Part shown: positions 1 to 8,451 of the stretch, in pieces | Layout: each line of letters opens with the position of its first letter | How positions within the stretch are numbered: the first letter of the stretch is position 1 | Assembly (NCBI GenBank): GCA_902984215.1 | Contig: CADWAF010000337.1 | Span: forward strand, 1-10,421 | Length of the DNA stretch: 10,421 bases | Direction: 5' to 3' | Source of the DNA: Willaertia magna | Taxonomy: Eukaryota; Heterolobosea; Eutetramitea; Acrasida; Naegleriidae | Translations under genes and position numbers: made by a program | Notes under the pieces: model-generated | Seen by the model: the letters and a program-made list of their open reading frames with translations, nothing else | Databases searched by the model: none | What the model was told of the DNA's origin: nothing

Positions 1-1
1 T

Positions 2-799
2 GAGGGTAGTATTGAGGTGGACAAGGAAAATCAATGCAAAATTACAATTTCTTATTGTAATGATAATCCTTATATTTTTTTAGTTTCTGACAAAGATAGA
101 AATGAAGTGTTACTTTTACTGAAAGGAAGAACTTTTATTTATTATAATTTATTTAAGTTAGAGAATAATGAATTTGAGATGGTTCAAGAAGAGGGAGTAG
201 TAAATTCTACTTCTGATTTCCCACAATTAGTTTCTTTTTCCACACATTCAATGTTAATGGAAGAAAGTGAAATGGAGAATATTTTACAAAATCAAAGATT
301 TAAAGAACCTGAGTACACAATACAGACGAATAACATAGAAAAACAAACAGTAGTTGCAGAGTTAAATGAATATCAAAGAGAGCATGTTGATTTTATTAAC
401 AATGGAACATTTCTTTTTCTACACTACGTTAAAAAGAAATTTTTGGGAAAATCTAACTCGGTCAAATTACATTTTGTTAGAGTTTACCTGGAATTAGACA
501 ATAATATCTATGTGGAATGGGGTGTAAAGCCCAGAGAATTAAACCATAAAAAGAAAGTGATTGGTGTTGAAACAGGCCAAAATGCAACAATTGGATCTAA
601 GAAAATTAAGCCAATGTACACCCAAAACTTTTCCTTTGTTCTGAGGACAGAAAGAACAGAAAATAATCCAAACAAACAACCATTAGAATTAGACTTATAT
701 TTGGTATCTACTGATACAGTTGAGTATCAACATTTTATTCAAGGTATTAGATTATTATTAAAAAAACAACGAGAGAATTTAGTTCAACAACAAAATTAA
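2..799 (+). CDS. C-terminal part of a PH-like domain protein (5' partial)
   Basis: The frame is open from the first base of the window to a TAA at 797-799, so this is the 3' end of a longer gene; the first ATG-like position is not its start. The last ~130 residues show the alternation expected of a pleckstrin-homology fold. A strand pair around NGTFLFLHY and VKLHFVRVYLEL is followed by a Trp-Gly turn (VEWG), a KKVIGVETG strand, a NFSFVLRTE strand and an LELDLYLVSTD strand, then a closing helix QHFIQGIRLLLKK. That order resembles the PLC/ELMO-type PH domains. If so, the product is probably a membrane- or signalling-associated cytosolic protein, possibly an ELMO-family member, but no ELMO or armadillo region lies inside the window. 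No intron is needed. The stop codon is 2 bp from that of the convergent gene at 802. The coding call is firm; the fold assignment is inference. Confidence 0.7.
   Translation, partial: EGSIEVDKENQCKITISYCNDNPYIFLVSDKDRNEVLLLLKGRTFIYYNLFKLENNEFEMVQEEGVVNSTSDFPQLVSFSTHSMLMEESEMENILQNQRFKEPEYTIQTNNIEKQTVVAELNEYQREHVDFINNGTFLFLHYVKKKFLGKSNSVKLHFVRVYLELDNNIYVEWGVKPRELNHKKKVIGVETGQNATIGSKKIKPMYTQNFSFVLRTERTENNPNKQPLELDLYLVSTDTVEYQHFIQGIRLLLKKQRENLVQQQN
734..739 (-). terminator. Candidate poly(A) signal of the ATRIP-like gene inside the neighbouring coding region
   Basis: AATAAA on the minus strand lies about 63 nt past the stop at 804-802, within the coding sequence of the convergent PH-domain gene. 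It would make the two mRNAs complementary over at least that length. Confidence 0.4.
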
Positions 800-801
800 A
801 A

Positions 802-3800
802 CTATTTGTATTGTTGTTGACTCAATATACTCTCGTCAAATTCAAAGTATTCAAATTTATCGTCCTCCATACTGCTGTTGCTATCCTTAGTAATCACCTT
901 ACTGCGTTCTTTCAATTTCTTTAACATCAGTATGATAACAGCAAGATCTAATTTTACATTGGAAGTAAACTTAGCTTTTGATCTTAGACAAGCAATGAAT
1001 TGAATTAAATCTTGCATTATTGAAATACGTAATTCATCTGTATCACCATTCGAAAAGTTCACTAATTCCTTCCTCAGTAATAGAACAGCAGAACTACAAA
1101 TCAGTTTATCTTTAGCTAAAATATCAGCACCTTTTTCACATTGACAAACAACAAACGTAAATAATCTTAAAATTAATTTTCTAAGGTTATTCATATCTGA
1201 GGCGCTAGCTGAAGGTAACATGGTATTTAAAAAAGCAGCTAATCTTACGAAAGGTGTTTTTTCTAATGCTTCAATTTTTGATAATATAGCACTACTTCTA
1301 CAAAGTGGTAATAATATTTCAATCATACTTTCTTTAATGAAAAAGGGTATATCTTGTTTTTTAAATATTGTTTTCATGCATCCCTTTTTAATTTTCTTTG
1401 TTGTGATATTTTCAGAAGCAAATAATGGTTCAAAATGAGGTAGACATGAAACTGGGCACCACCAAGCAATTACTCTAAATATATCAAGTAAAATGAAAAA
1501 AGATTTTTGTTGATAATCACCAATGTCAAACATGTAATTGCATATTCTTAATAATGTAGTAACAATATCACATTTAGTTGTAATTGTTTGATTATCTTTT
1601 ACAGGAACATCATCTGAATTAAAAGTAAAACCTTTATCAGCTTCTGAATCATAAATAAAATCAGGTTGATAAGGTAATTTCTCAATATAATAATGTAAAT
1701 ATTTTTTACTTTCTCTCATCTTATTCTTACCACTCTTTTCTTTATTTTCTTCTGAAATTAAAATATTTGGATTATTAAACATTGGATGAGATGAATAATT
1801 TCTTTGTTTTAAACCTTCTTCTATACTTTTAGTTGTCTCATCTACTATTTTAGTATCACTCGTTGTTGTATCATTACTAGGTATAGAATCAATTAAAGCA
1901 TTTCTAAATATTTCACTTTCCATTAATAAAAAATACAACACTTCAAGTGTACATTCCAACAACTCTATATCACAATGTATCAATGAAAATTCTTCTTGAT
2001 CTACTTCTATACAATATGATTGATTTAAATATGCATCCAATATAGGTAATAATGTAGGTATTTTAGATTGATTATTAGATACTACACGGTGAGTATTCCA
2101 TAATACATCTGACAAGGATGTATCAGAATTAACCATCAAATTATCAATCGTACTATCATCTTTCATAATATTATCATTATTACTTTCCTGTAAAATATTC
2201 ACACTATATTCTGACATTAATTCTTTAGGTAACTCTCCATGTCCATCATACTTTAATAATTTATAAATTGACATGTGTAAAGTTGCATCTTTCTGTAACC
2301 CAGCAATACTCATATCACTCCATTTTACACGTTTCTTATAACCTCTCAATAAATGATAATTTATATTTTTTAAATTAGTACTATTTAAACTTTTAGAAGG
2401 AGATCCAAATATTGAACTATCATTTCCTTTTTTGATAATATTAAATATATCATCTTCATTATTCCTTGGTGGTGTAATAGGTGATGGTAAATCGTCATCA
2501 TCATTATTACTTCCTCCTTTCTTATTAATAATCTTTCTTTTCTTATTATTATTCTCTACATTATCTTCAATAATTGAAACTGTATCATCCTCTTCTACAG
2601 TCATTGAAATGTGTGTTAAATTAATCATATTTTTCTCTCCTTTATTATTAGTATTCAATCCATTTTTATTCCACTTTAATTGTTGTTGACTACTTATTTT
2701 ATTATTATTTTGTAAAGTACCGTTTGGTAGTGGCATTTGTTGTGAAAATTGTGATGAATTCCCCAATAAATTAATTAAATCATCATCAATTTCTTCTTCA
2801 TCATCATCAATCAACATTACATCATTTTCTGAACCACCTACATTCCCGCCAAACCCACGTTGTTGATTCACATTATTTATCTTAAAATTATTATTATAAT
2901 TCTGATTATTATTATTGTGTTGTTGTTGACTACTATTCATATTCTGACTATTATTTACTTTTAATTTATTTTGTAAATCTCTATTATGTTTCTCTAATTC
3001 TTCCTTTTCAATTTTAGAATTTGCAAGTAAAACAGAAAGTTTTTCCATTTCTTTTTTAAGCTTTTCAACTTCTAATTTAAATTTATTATTTTCAATTTCT
3101 GAATTATTATTATTTGGTAAAGGTTGTTGTTTTTTAAGTTGTTCTTCCAATTGTTTCGCTCGTTGTTGATACATTTTAACTTGTCCCTTTAAATGATGCT
3201 TTTCTTCACTTTCTTGAATTTTTAAATTATTTAAATTATTATTTACATTATTATTGGAAGTGGTGGGTCTAATGAATTTTTGTTGAACAAATAATGGTTT
3301 TGTATTATTATTATTATTTAAATTGTTATTATTTAAATTATTATTTACCACTTTTGTGGGAGAATTATTATTATTACCTATAGGTGGTGAATTAGTATTA
3401 TTTGTAGCATTTGTAGTATTATTAGATTCCTTTAATAAAGTTTGTTGTTGTATTCCACCACTACTATTACTTGTTGGACTATTCGTGACAGAATTCTTAT
3501 TAAACCCACCATTTCCACTACTTCCACCACTACTATTCCCACCTGTTGTTGGCTTAACAAACCCAGTATTATTATTATTACCATTTCCACTACTACTACT
3601 ATTATTACTTCCAGTATTCCCACCACTCGATGGCGGTCTTTTAAAAACATTAACACTATTACTACTGTTACTACTCGTTCCACTCGTTGGTGTAATTGAT
3701 CCATTATTATTATTATTTCCAGTATTTCCAGTATTATTATTGTTATTACCATAATTTGAAGGTAAAATTAAAGTATTATTTAATAAACTACTTGGTGAAG

Positions 3801-4677
3801 AATTAATTGATTTCGTTTGTAATTGACTTTGTTGTGGACTAGTTAATGCAACCAATTGTAATGGTTTCTTATTTACCTTTTGATAAAGTGCATTATTACT
3901 ACCCGTTGTCGTTGCATTATTATTTGAAGATGTTGTTGTTGTAGCGTTATTATTATAAAAGGCTGAAGAAGTGGAAGAATCAAAATTTGGAGTAAAAGTA
4001 GCGAAAGAATTACTGTGAGGAAAATGATTTACTCTACGCGATGGCGTTTGTATTGGATTGTTATTATTGTTATTGTTATTGATATTATTATTAGTAGTGG
4101 CAGTAGCACTTGTTGGTCTTTGAAAGGCTCTTAATGATCCCGTTCCAGTTCCGCTTGTTTGTTGTTGATTTTGTTGTTTAAATCTATTTGGAGGGATAAA
4201 AACAGCCTTGTTAGGGGATGTAGTTGTTGTAGTTCCGCTATTATTGTTGTTGTTGTTATAATTGTTATAATTATTTATTGTATTGTTAGTATTGTTGTTA
4301 TTATAATGATTTAAATTATTATTTGGAGGAAAGAATTTTCGAGAAGAAAAATTAGACATTCCCGATGAAGGGCTTATATATTTTCCCGATGAAGGGCTTA
4401 TATATTAATTCTCTTTTAATTTTTTAAATTGTTATTGGGAAGAAAGATGAACTTACCTATTCAATGGTTGTTGTTGCTGTTGTTGATTATTATTTATTCC
4501 GCTACTAGTCGTTGTATTCGTACTCATTCTATGATTAAAATTGTTATTAAAATTGTTATTAAAATTTCCTTTCGTTATTCCACTACTACCATTATTATTA
4601 TTAACTGTTGTGTTAGATGTAGTTGTTGTTCTTCCCGTTGCTGTTGAAGAAGATGTAATGGATCTCTTTCCCATCAT
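802..4677 (-). CDS. Two-exon gene, candidate ATRIP-like checkpoint adaptor (poly-Asn, coiled coil, helical repeats)
   Basis: Join 4677-4457 and 4372-802 (1263 residues). Exon 1 ends AATAG|GTAAGT; splicing to the AG at 4373 enters the long frame just before MSNF with the correct phase. An in-frame TAA lies upstream of the start. Order of parts: Ser/Thr/Asn/Gln-rich N-terminus (1 to ~455); coiled coil (~460-546, LEEQLKK then KLKKEMEKL and EKEELEKHNRDLQNKLK); acidic patch (~590-610, IDDDEEEIDDDLINLL); basic NLS-like KKRK (~684); and a helical, probably HEAT/ARM-like region (~743-1233), then an acidic tail. Coiled coil, acidic patch, all-helical C-terminus and acidic tail is the plan of ATRIP, which binds RPA-coated ssDNA and ATR. 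In animal ATRIP the acidic patch precedes the coiled coil; here it follows. The gene model is strong, the ATRIP identity tentative; another nuclear helical-repeat protein is possible. Confidence 0.6.
4359..4406. repeat. Perfect 24-bp tandem duplication, two copies
   Basis: Copy 1 is 4359-4382 and copy 2 is 4383-4406, with no mismatches. Each contains CCCGATGAAGGGCTTATATA on the plus strand. On the minus strand each carries a TATATAAG splice acceptor. The lower copy touches the ATG of the internal MSNF methionine, which is residue 79 of the spliced protein. The unit length is divisible by three. Confidence 0.97.
4373..4456 (-). other. Intron of the ATRIP-like gene with duplicated acceptor
   Basis: The donor GTAAGT begins at 4456. 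Two acceptors, each in the context TATATAAG|CCC, end at 4397 (60-nt intron) and 4373 (84-nt intron), because the acceptor lies in a perfect 24-bp tandem duplication. Both keep the reading frame. Using the first adds eight residues (KYISPSSG). Without splicing, a TAA straddling the exon end and donor stops translation after 74 residues. Confidence 0.8.
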
Positions 4678-4682
4678 CTCAT
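4674..4682 (-). promoter_or_regulatory. Two-codon uORF overlapping the ATRIP-like start
   Basis: On the minus strand the sequence reads ATGAGATGATGG. The ATG at 4682 opens Met-Arg-stop, and its TGA (4676-4674) overlaps the TG of the main ATG at 4677. The upstream ATG is 5 nt before the main one and in a different frame. If the mRNA includes it, it could reduce or couple initiation at the main start. Confidence 0.5.
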
Positions 4683-4754
4683 TTTAATTTTTGAAATTCA
4701 AATAACTACTGGAAGCCTTGTTTTTAATGAATATCTTTTAATTTTTTTAAAAAT

Positions 4755-4813
4755 AAAATTGTGCAGATGTGGTCCGTGATCTAGGCTTCGGGACGGATTG
4801 CCTGCAAAATTTT
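4755..4813 (+). other. Imperfect hairpin, candidate structured RNA or cis element
   Basis: Three nested stems are visible: AAAATT (4755-4760) with AATTTT (4808-4813); TGCAG (4762-4766) with CTGCA (4802-4806); and GGTCCGT (4771-4777) with ACGGATT (4793-4799), the last with two G-T pairs. The terminal loop is 15 nt (4778-4792). The G-T pairs would hold only in a plus-strand RNA, which favours that orientation. The GC-richer core stands out from its surroundings. It shows no tRNA boxes and no clear snoRNA boxes. Confidence 0.45.
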
Positions 4814-5096
4814 CATGCAAAATTTAAAAAAAAAATTGCAATTTGATTTTACTGCAGTAGCTCTTTTGTTTTCTTCTGTTTGTTTTTGCTGTTTTAATTT
4901 TAGTGGACCATTATATTGCATACGCTACTGTACCTCTTCATTTACTATTCTTTTAAGAGACTACAAACAGTATAAAAAATTAATTACTTCTTCTAGTTAG
5001 TTTGAATTCCGCAAATAACAAAGTGGTAATCAAAATTTTTTTAAAGAAAAGTTACGAATCGAGAAAACTGTCAATATCTTTTCACTATTAATATAA

Positions 5097-5162
5097 AAAA
5101 CAACAATCGGTAAAAACAACAATTCTTCTAACGATAATAATTAAAACAACAACCGGTAAAAA
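5097..5162 (+). repeat. Two copies of a 20-bp CGGTAA-containing motif
   Basis: AAAACAACAATCGGTAAAAA at 5097-5116 recurs at 5143-5162 with one change (T to C before CGG), 46 bp apart. Both lie within 125 bp of the ATG at 5218 and downstream of or at a TATA-like run. They could be transcription-factor sites or 5'UTR elements. Confidence 0.5.
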
Positions 5163-5212
5163 AACACATAAAAAAATATATTATTGTAAATATATTACCG
5201 AATAATAATTTA

Positions 5213-5221
5213 ATGCTATGA
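5213..5221 (+). promoter_or_regulatory. Two-codon uORF overlapping the Sensor-like start
   Basis: The sequence ATGCTATGA encodes Met-Leu-stop. Its TGA (5219-5221) overlaps the TG of the main ATG at 5218. The upstream ATG is 5 nt before the main ATG, the same spacing and overlap as the uORF of the divergent neighbour. Confidence 0.5.
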
Positions 5222-6907
5222 GTATAAATAATAATTATTTTCATTCCGCAAATTTTTATCATTCATCTTCTACTAAAATGAATAATAATGATAGTCCACG
5301 TACTCCTAGAAAACGTACTTCTTCTAACTTTGATGAACAAAACCCTTTCCGTCAATATAATGAATACTTTTCCTTTTCAACTAAAAAAAGATCTAATCTA
5401 TCAAAGAAAGTAAAAAAACAAGCCCGAAAATTTCTTTTAAAATTGAAACATATATTAAAATATAGTTTCACTAAAAAACCATATCTTGCCGGTAAGTTTT
5501 TTTTCTTTCAAAATAAGAAAGGCTTAAAAATTTAACTTTCCCGCTTCTTTTTTTATTGGATTTTAATCAATCGGAACTACAAAATTTTACTACAAAAAAA
5601 TATCTTGATTTACTTGGGACATTTTCATAATTTTTATTTTATTGTATTCTATTTAACTTATTTATATAGCCATTCATTCTTTATTATCATTACCCCTTAG
5701 TTTAGGCTATGTAACTGTACTTTTTTTAGGCTTAACAATAGGTACTATAACTTATCCAATTTATTTGGGAGTGTTTATACTTGGATTTATGTCTTTTCTA
5801 TTAAGATGTTTTATTTCTATTGAGATTATTTTAGCTAGAAATTTATTTTGTTGCAAACATAAATTACCATTACCAAAGTTCCAATATAAAATTTTAGATA
5901 TCTTTAATTATTCATCGTCATCTATCCTTAATAGTTCAATAACAGCTTCTGAAGCGGTTGTATCAAGTAACTTACTTGGAAATAATAATGAAAGAGATGC
6001 TGAAGATGATTTTAATATTAGAGCTCAAAGACAACCTGTAAATATTTCTTCAATGATACCAAGTAAGGAAAATAGATTGGTTTCATTTCCTTCGAATGAT
6101 ATTTCTTTAAAATCGAATGGTAGAAAACCACAGTCTATGGGATCAACAGAAGGTGTGGAATTTATGAAAACACCACCGACAGCTGGAACTTTTTTAACGT
6201 CATATTCACCTTTGAAATTAGTTGGACCTGGAAATAGCAATGTTGCCGCAATGGATGACACTTTTCAACATTATGATTCTGGGTCTGATTCTGAAGATTC
6301 TATACATTCACCTACTTCTCAAACTTATTATTATCAAAATTATGGAACTATGTTAGGTAGATCTTTAGATGCTACTTATGTTTCAAATAGAGTGAATGTT
6401 TTAGCTAGAAATAATACATCTATGAAGAATGATGAAATTGAGACAACTGTAGCTGAAAGTGAAGTGAATTCGCCATGTGAAATAGAAAAAGAAAAGAGTT
6501 TTTGGGGAATTAAAGGAATTTATAGATTATTTTACAAATATACATTTTGTAAAGAAATTGGACTGTCAGTTTTATATTTTGTAATGAAAGTTCCAATTTC
6601 TTTTGTCACTTTTACTTGTACAGCTGCATTATTAATTTACTTAACTATGGCAGTTGCTGCTCCTATTGTACACATAGTTTGTGTGGCTGATGCAGCATTG
6701 TCAACTAATGGTTTTTGTTCTGTTGTAATGGATGGAAAAGGAATTGATGGACCTTTTATTTTCTTTAAATGGTATTTTTGGTTTTTTAATTCAATTTATG
6801 GAAATTTGTTGGTGTCAATAACAGCAGTTTTACTTTTACCATTTGTCATTTACTTTTTGAGAGTTCTTTCAAGACCAAGTCGACAAACATTATTGCTAAT
6901 AAAATAG
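5218..6907 (+). CDS. Two-exon polytopic membrane protein with split Sensor-like (PF13796-type) domain
   Basis: Join 5218-5491 and 5670-6907 (503 residues). The splice restores a frame that runs unbroken from the acceptor, and an in-frame TAA at 5206 bounds the start. The basic, Ser/Asn-rich N-terminus (1-90) is cytosolic in character. Residues ~93-150 hold two membrane spans with SLPLSLGY, LGLTIGT and an IEIILARNL end. This pattern recalls the bacterial/archaeal Sensor domain (LPLG.aY, tGLslG, then an LLAR and ER region). A polar loop (~165-370) rich in Ser, Asn and acidic DSGSDSED follows. Then a second block (~386-493) has KVPISFVTF, APIVHI and a last span LLLPFVIYFLRVLSR, matching the family's second half. 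In prokaryotes such domains often precede histidine kinases; no kinase is present here, so ligand and role are unknown. The stop is 4 bp from the convergent PAAF1 stop. Confidence 0.65.
5492..5669 (+). other. Intron of the Sensor-like gene
   Basis: The donor GCCG|GTAAGT and acceptor TTATATAG|CCATT give a 178-nt phase-1 intron. Splicing forms a GCC codon and joins the basic N-terminus to the first membrane span. Read-through would end after 14 extra codons at a TAA near 5533. Confidence 0.85.
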
Positions 6908-6916
6908 AAATTTATT
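6898..6916. terminator. Interlocked candidate poly(A) signals of two convergent genes
   Basis: AATAAA on the plus strand (6898-6903) lies in the last codons of the Sensor-like gene. AATAAA on the minus strand (6916-6911) overlaps the PAAF1 stop codon. Cleavage 10-30 nt downstream of each would place each mRNA end inside the other gene's coding sequence. Confidence 0.5.
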
Positions 6917-8324
6917 GAAGAATATATTGACGAACAACACCATCTCTTCCAGCTGTATAAATCTTTTTACCATCAACAGTTGTAGCTACGCCATAAAGTG
7001 GATCACAATCTGGACCAGTCAACTCAACTGAAGAATTATTTGAATAATTATTTAAAAAACATCCACCATCAGCAGTTGTAAACCATTTACCATTTCGTGA
7101 AATAGATTGTATAGGATAAGGAACAGTTTGTTTAGATTCCAATTCTTCTTCAGATTTCCTTAAATCATAAGTAAATAATTGACCAGTAGCACTTCCAACA
7201 AGAGCAATATTACCATCCTCAATAAAAGTACAACAAGTCAAACTACCATCAACAGCTCTTGATATTATATTCTCTCTCGTTCTAATATCAAACACTCTAA
7301 ACACACCATTATCAGAAACACATAAACCAATCTTTCCATCTGTATCAAATTCTTTTTCATCCAATGCAGGAACATTTTTTGAAAGAGTTGCATTTGAGGC
7401 AACACTACAACTCGTTAAATGTGAACTAACAGAACATAATGTTGTAATCTCACTTTGAGTTGCACAATCCCATAATTTACAAGTACCATCTCTAGAAGTT
7501 GATATAAAATTTCTTCCTCTATTAATAAAATCAAAACAAGTTATCCCACCTTTATGTCCTTTTAATGATGCGCCACAAGTACCATCTGATAAATCCCATA
7601 TTTTAATTTGAAAATCTGCTCCAGCTGACATGGCTACTTTACCACTTGGTAAAAATCTTACGTGATAAACATCCCCTACATGTCCAATTAAATCTCTCTA
7701 ATTATTAATTTATAAAATAATTTAAACAATTAATAATTTATAAAATAAAATTATACTTACTCTTACGGTACCGTTGGTTGCATCCCAAACTCTTACTAAA
7801 CCATCATTTCCTCCAGTAATACCAAGTTGACCACCAGGAGAAATGTCAATTGAATTTATCTAAATTATATTTTTTAAATTACAATAATTTACAATAAATA
7901 AATTGACATTTAATTTACAAAAATTTAATAAAATTAAACTTACCGTTTTTTTATTATTCACATCAGAAAAGAAAGTTGAAGGCGAAATAAATTTAAATTC
8001 CTTTTCATTATTCCACTTTAACACTAAAGATTTACTTCCAATAACATTTTGTATCGTTAATTTATCAGGTAAATCTTCTTTAACTAATTCCTTTTTAGAA
8101 AAATCAAATTTTAAATTTCCATAAAACTTTGAATTTTCACTAGTTGTTACATTTACCCAAAACTTTACTGCATTTCCTCCTCCTCCTATACTAGTATTAT
8201 TGGTTTTGGTTAATAAATGTTTTTCAGCAAGGCTTACATTCCAATCGGGTTGAATACGAACGGAAAGTAGCGAAGAAGAAGAAGAAGCATTTAGGCTTGA
8301 AGCGTCATTTGTAGAAGAAATCAT
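6912..8324 (-). CDS. PAAF1: Proteasomal ATPase-associated factor 1 orthologue (WD40 protein)
   Basis: Join 8324-7944, 7859-7761 and 7697-6912 (421 residues; human PAAF1 is about 390). All three exons are in phase 0. PAAF1 binds the Rpt ATPases of the 19S particle and acts in proteasome assembly or inhibition. The N-terminal domain (1-127) has the family motif VRIQPDW and ends SPSTFFSDV. WD repeats begin in exon 2 (INSIDISPGGQLGITGGNDG, RVWDATNG) and continue with GHVGDVYHVRFLPSG, GADFQIKIWD, GHKGGI and SRDGTCKLWD. The C-terminus has the PAAF1 signature LTGPDCDPLY and closes RDGVVRQYILQ. The exon 2-3 junction reads TVRRDLIGH, matching the family's VRRxLxGH. The start is the ATG after an A-rich leader, and no competing upstream start was seen. 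A minus-strand neighbour ends 127 bp upstream. Confidence 0.93.
7698..7760 (-). other. PAAF1 intron 2
   Basis: The donor GTAAGA|GTAAGT and acceptor AATTAG|AGAGAT give a 63-nt phase-0 intron. The 15-mer TAATTTATAAAATAA (plus strand) occurs twice in it, at 7706-7720 and 7734-7748. An in-frame TAA prevents read-through. Confidence 0.9.
7860..7943 (-). other. PAAF1 intron 1
   Basis: The donor ACG|GTAAGT and acceptor ATTTAG|ATAAAT give an 84-nt phase-0 intron, a multiple of three. It is open in the coding frame throughout, and its only in-frame stop is the TAG of the acceptor itself. Confidence 0.9.
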
Positions 8325-8364
8325 TTTTTTTTGATTAATTTTATTTTTAGTACGCGAATTCCAA

Positions 8365-8370
8365 TTTATT
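8365..8370 (-). terminator. Candidate poly(A) signal of the CCDC167-like gene
   Basis: AATAAA on the minus strand lies about 82 nt past the TAA at 8454-8452, in the 127-bp gap before PAAF1. This gap must also hold the PAAF1 promoter. Nothing else was recognised in it. Confidence 0.35.
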
Positions 8371-8451
8371 TAATTTACAAATAAAGAATATTTTTAAATA
8401 AATTTAAATGATAAAATTTAAATAATAGCAATTAATAATAAATAAAAAATT

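Larger units (their letters stand above)
4683..5212. promoter_or_regulatory. Divergent intergenic region between the ATRIP-like and Sensor-like genes
   Basis: This 530-bp stretch must hold both promoters and both 5'UTRs. It is AT-rich except for about 45 bp around 4761-4806. A TATA-like TATAAAAA lies at 5092-5099, before the plus-strand gene. TGCAAAATTT occurs twice, 13 bp apart, at 4803 and 4816. Two near-identical CGGTAA-containing 20-mers lie at 5097 and 5143, and CGGTAA recurs inverted at 5195-5200. No convincing protein-coding frame was found; a 61-residue frame at 4815-5000 looks like chance. Confidence 0.55.

Noticed and set aside
2432..3754. Leu/Pro- or Ile/Val-rich frames opposite or overlapping the ATRIP-like gene
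   Set aside because: They are shadows of AAT/AAC and CAA trinucleotide runs read in other frames or on the other strand.
4371..4404. Duplicated TATATAAG as twin TATA boxes of a gene starting at MSNF (4359)
   Set aside because: The upstream exon with a GTAAGT donor joins in exact phase at this AG, so a splice acceptor explains the motif better. An internal promoter is not excluded.
4429..4647. A plus-strand frame over exon 1 of the ATRIP-like gene
   Set aside because: It is antisense to an exon supported by the splice phase, and shows only translated low-complexity sequence.
4761..4806. tRNA or snoRNA gene in the GC-richer patch
   Set aside because: No intact A or B box, no cloverleaf, and no C/D boxes in the right positions; only a hairpin can be supported.
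4815..5000. A 61-codon plus-strand frame in the divergent intergenic region
   Set aside because: Its composition is Phe/Cys/Ser-rich from T-rich DNA, it has no domain, and it starts within a repeat. It most likely arises by chance in the promoter.
6025..6261. A 78-codon minus-strand frame inside the Sensor-like gene
   Set aside because: It lies antisense to the coding loop of a well-supported gene and has no features of its own.
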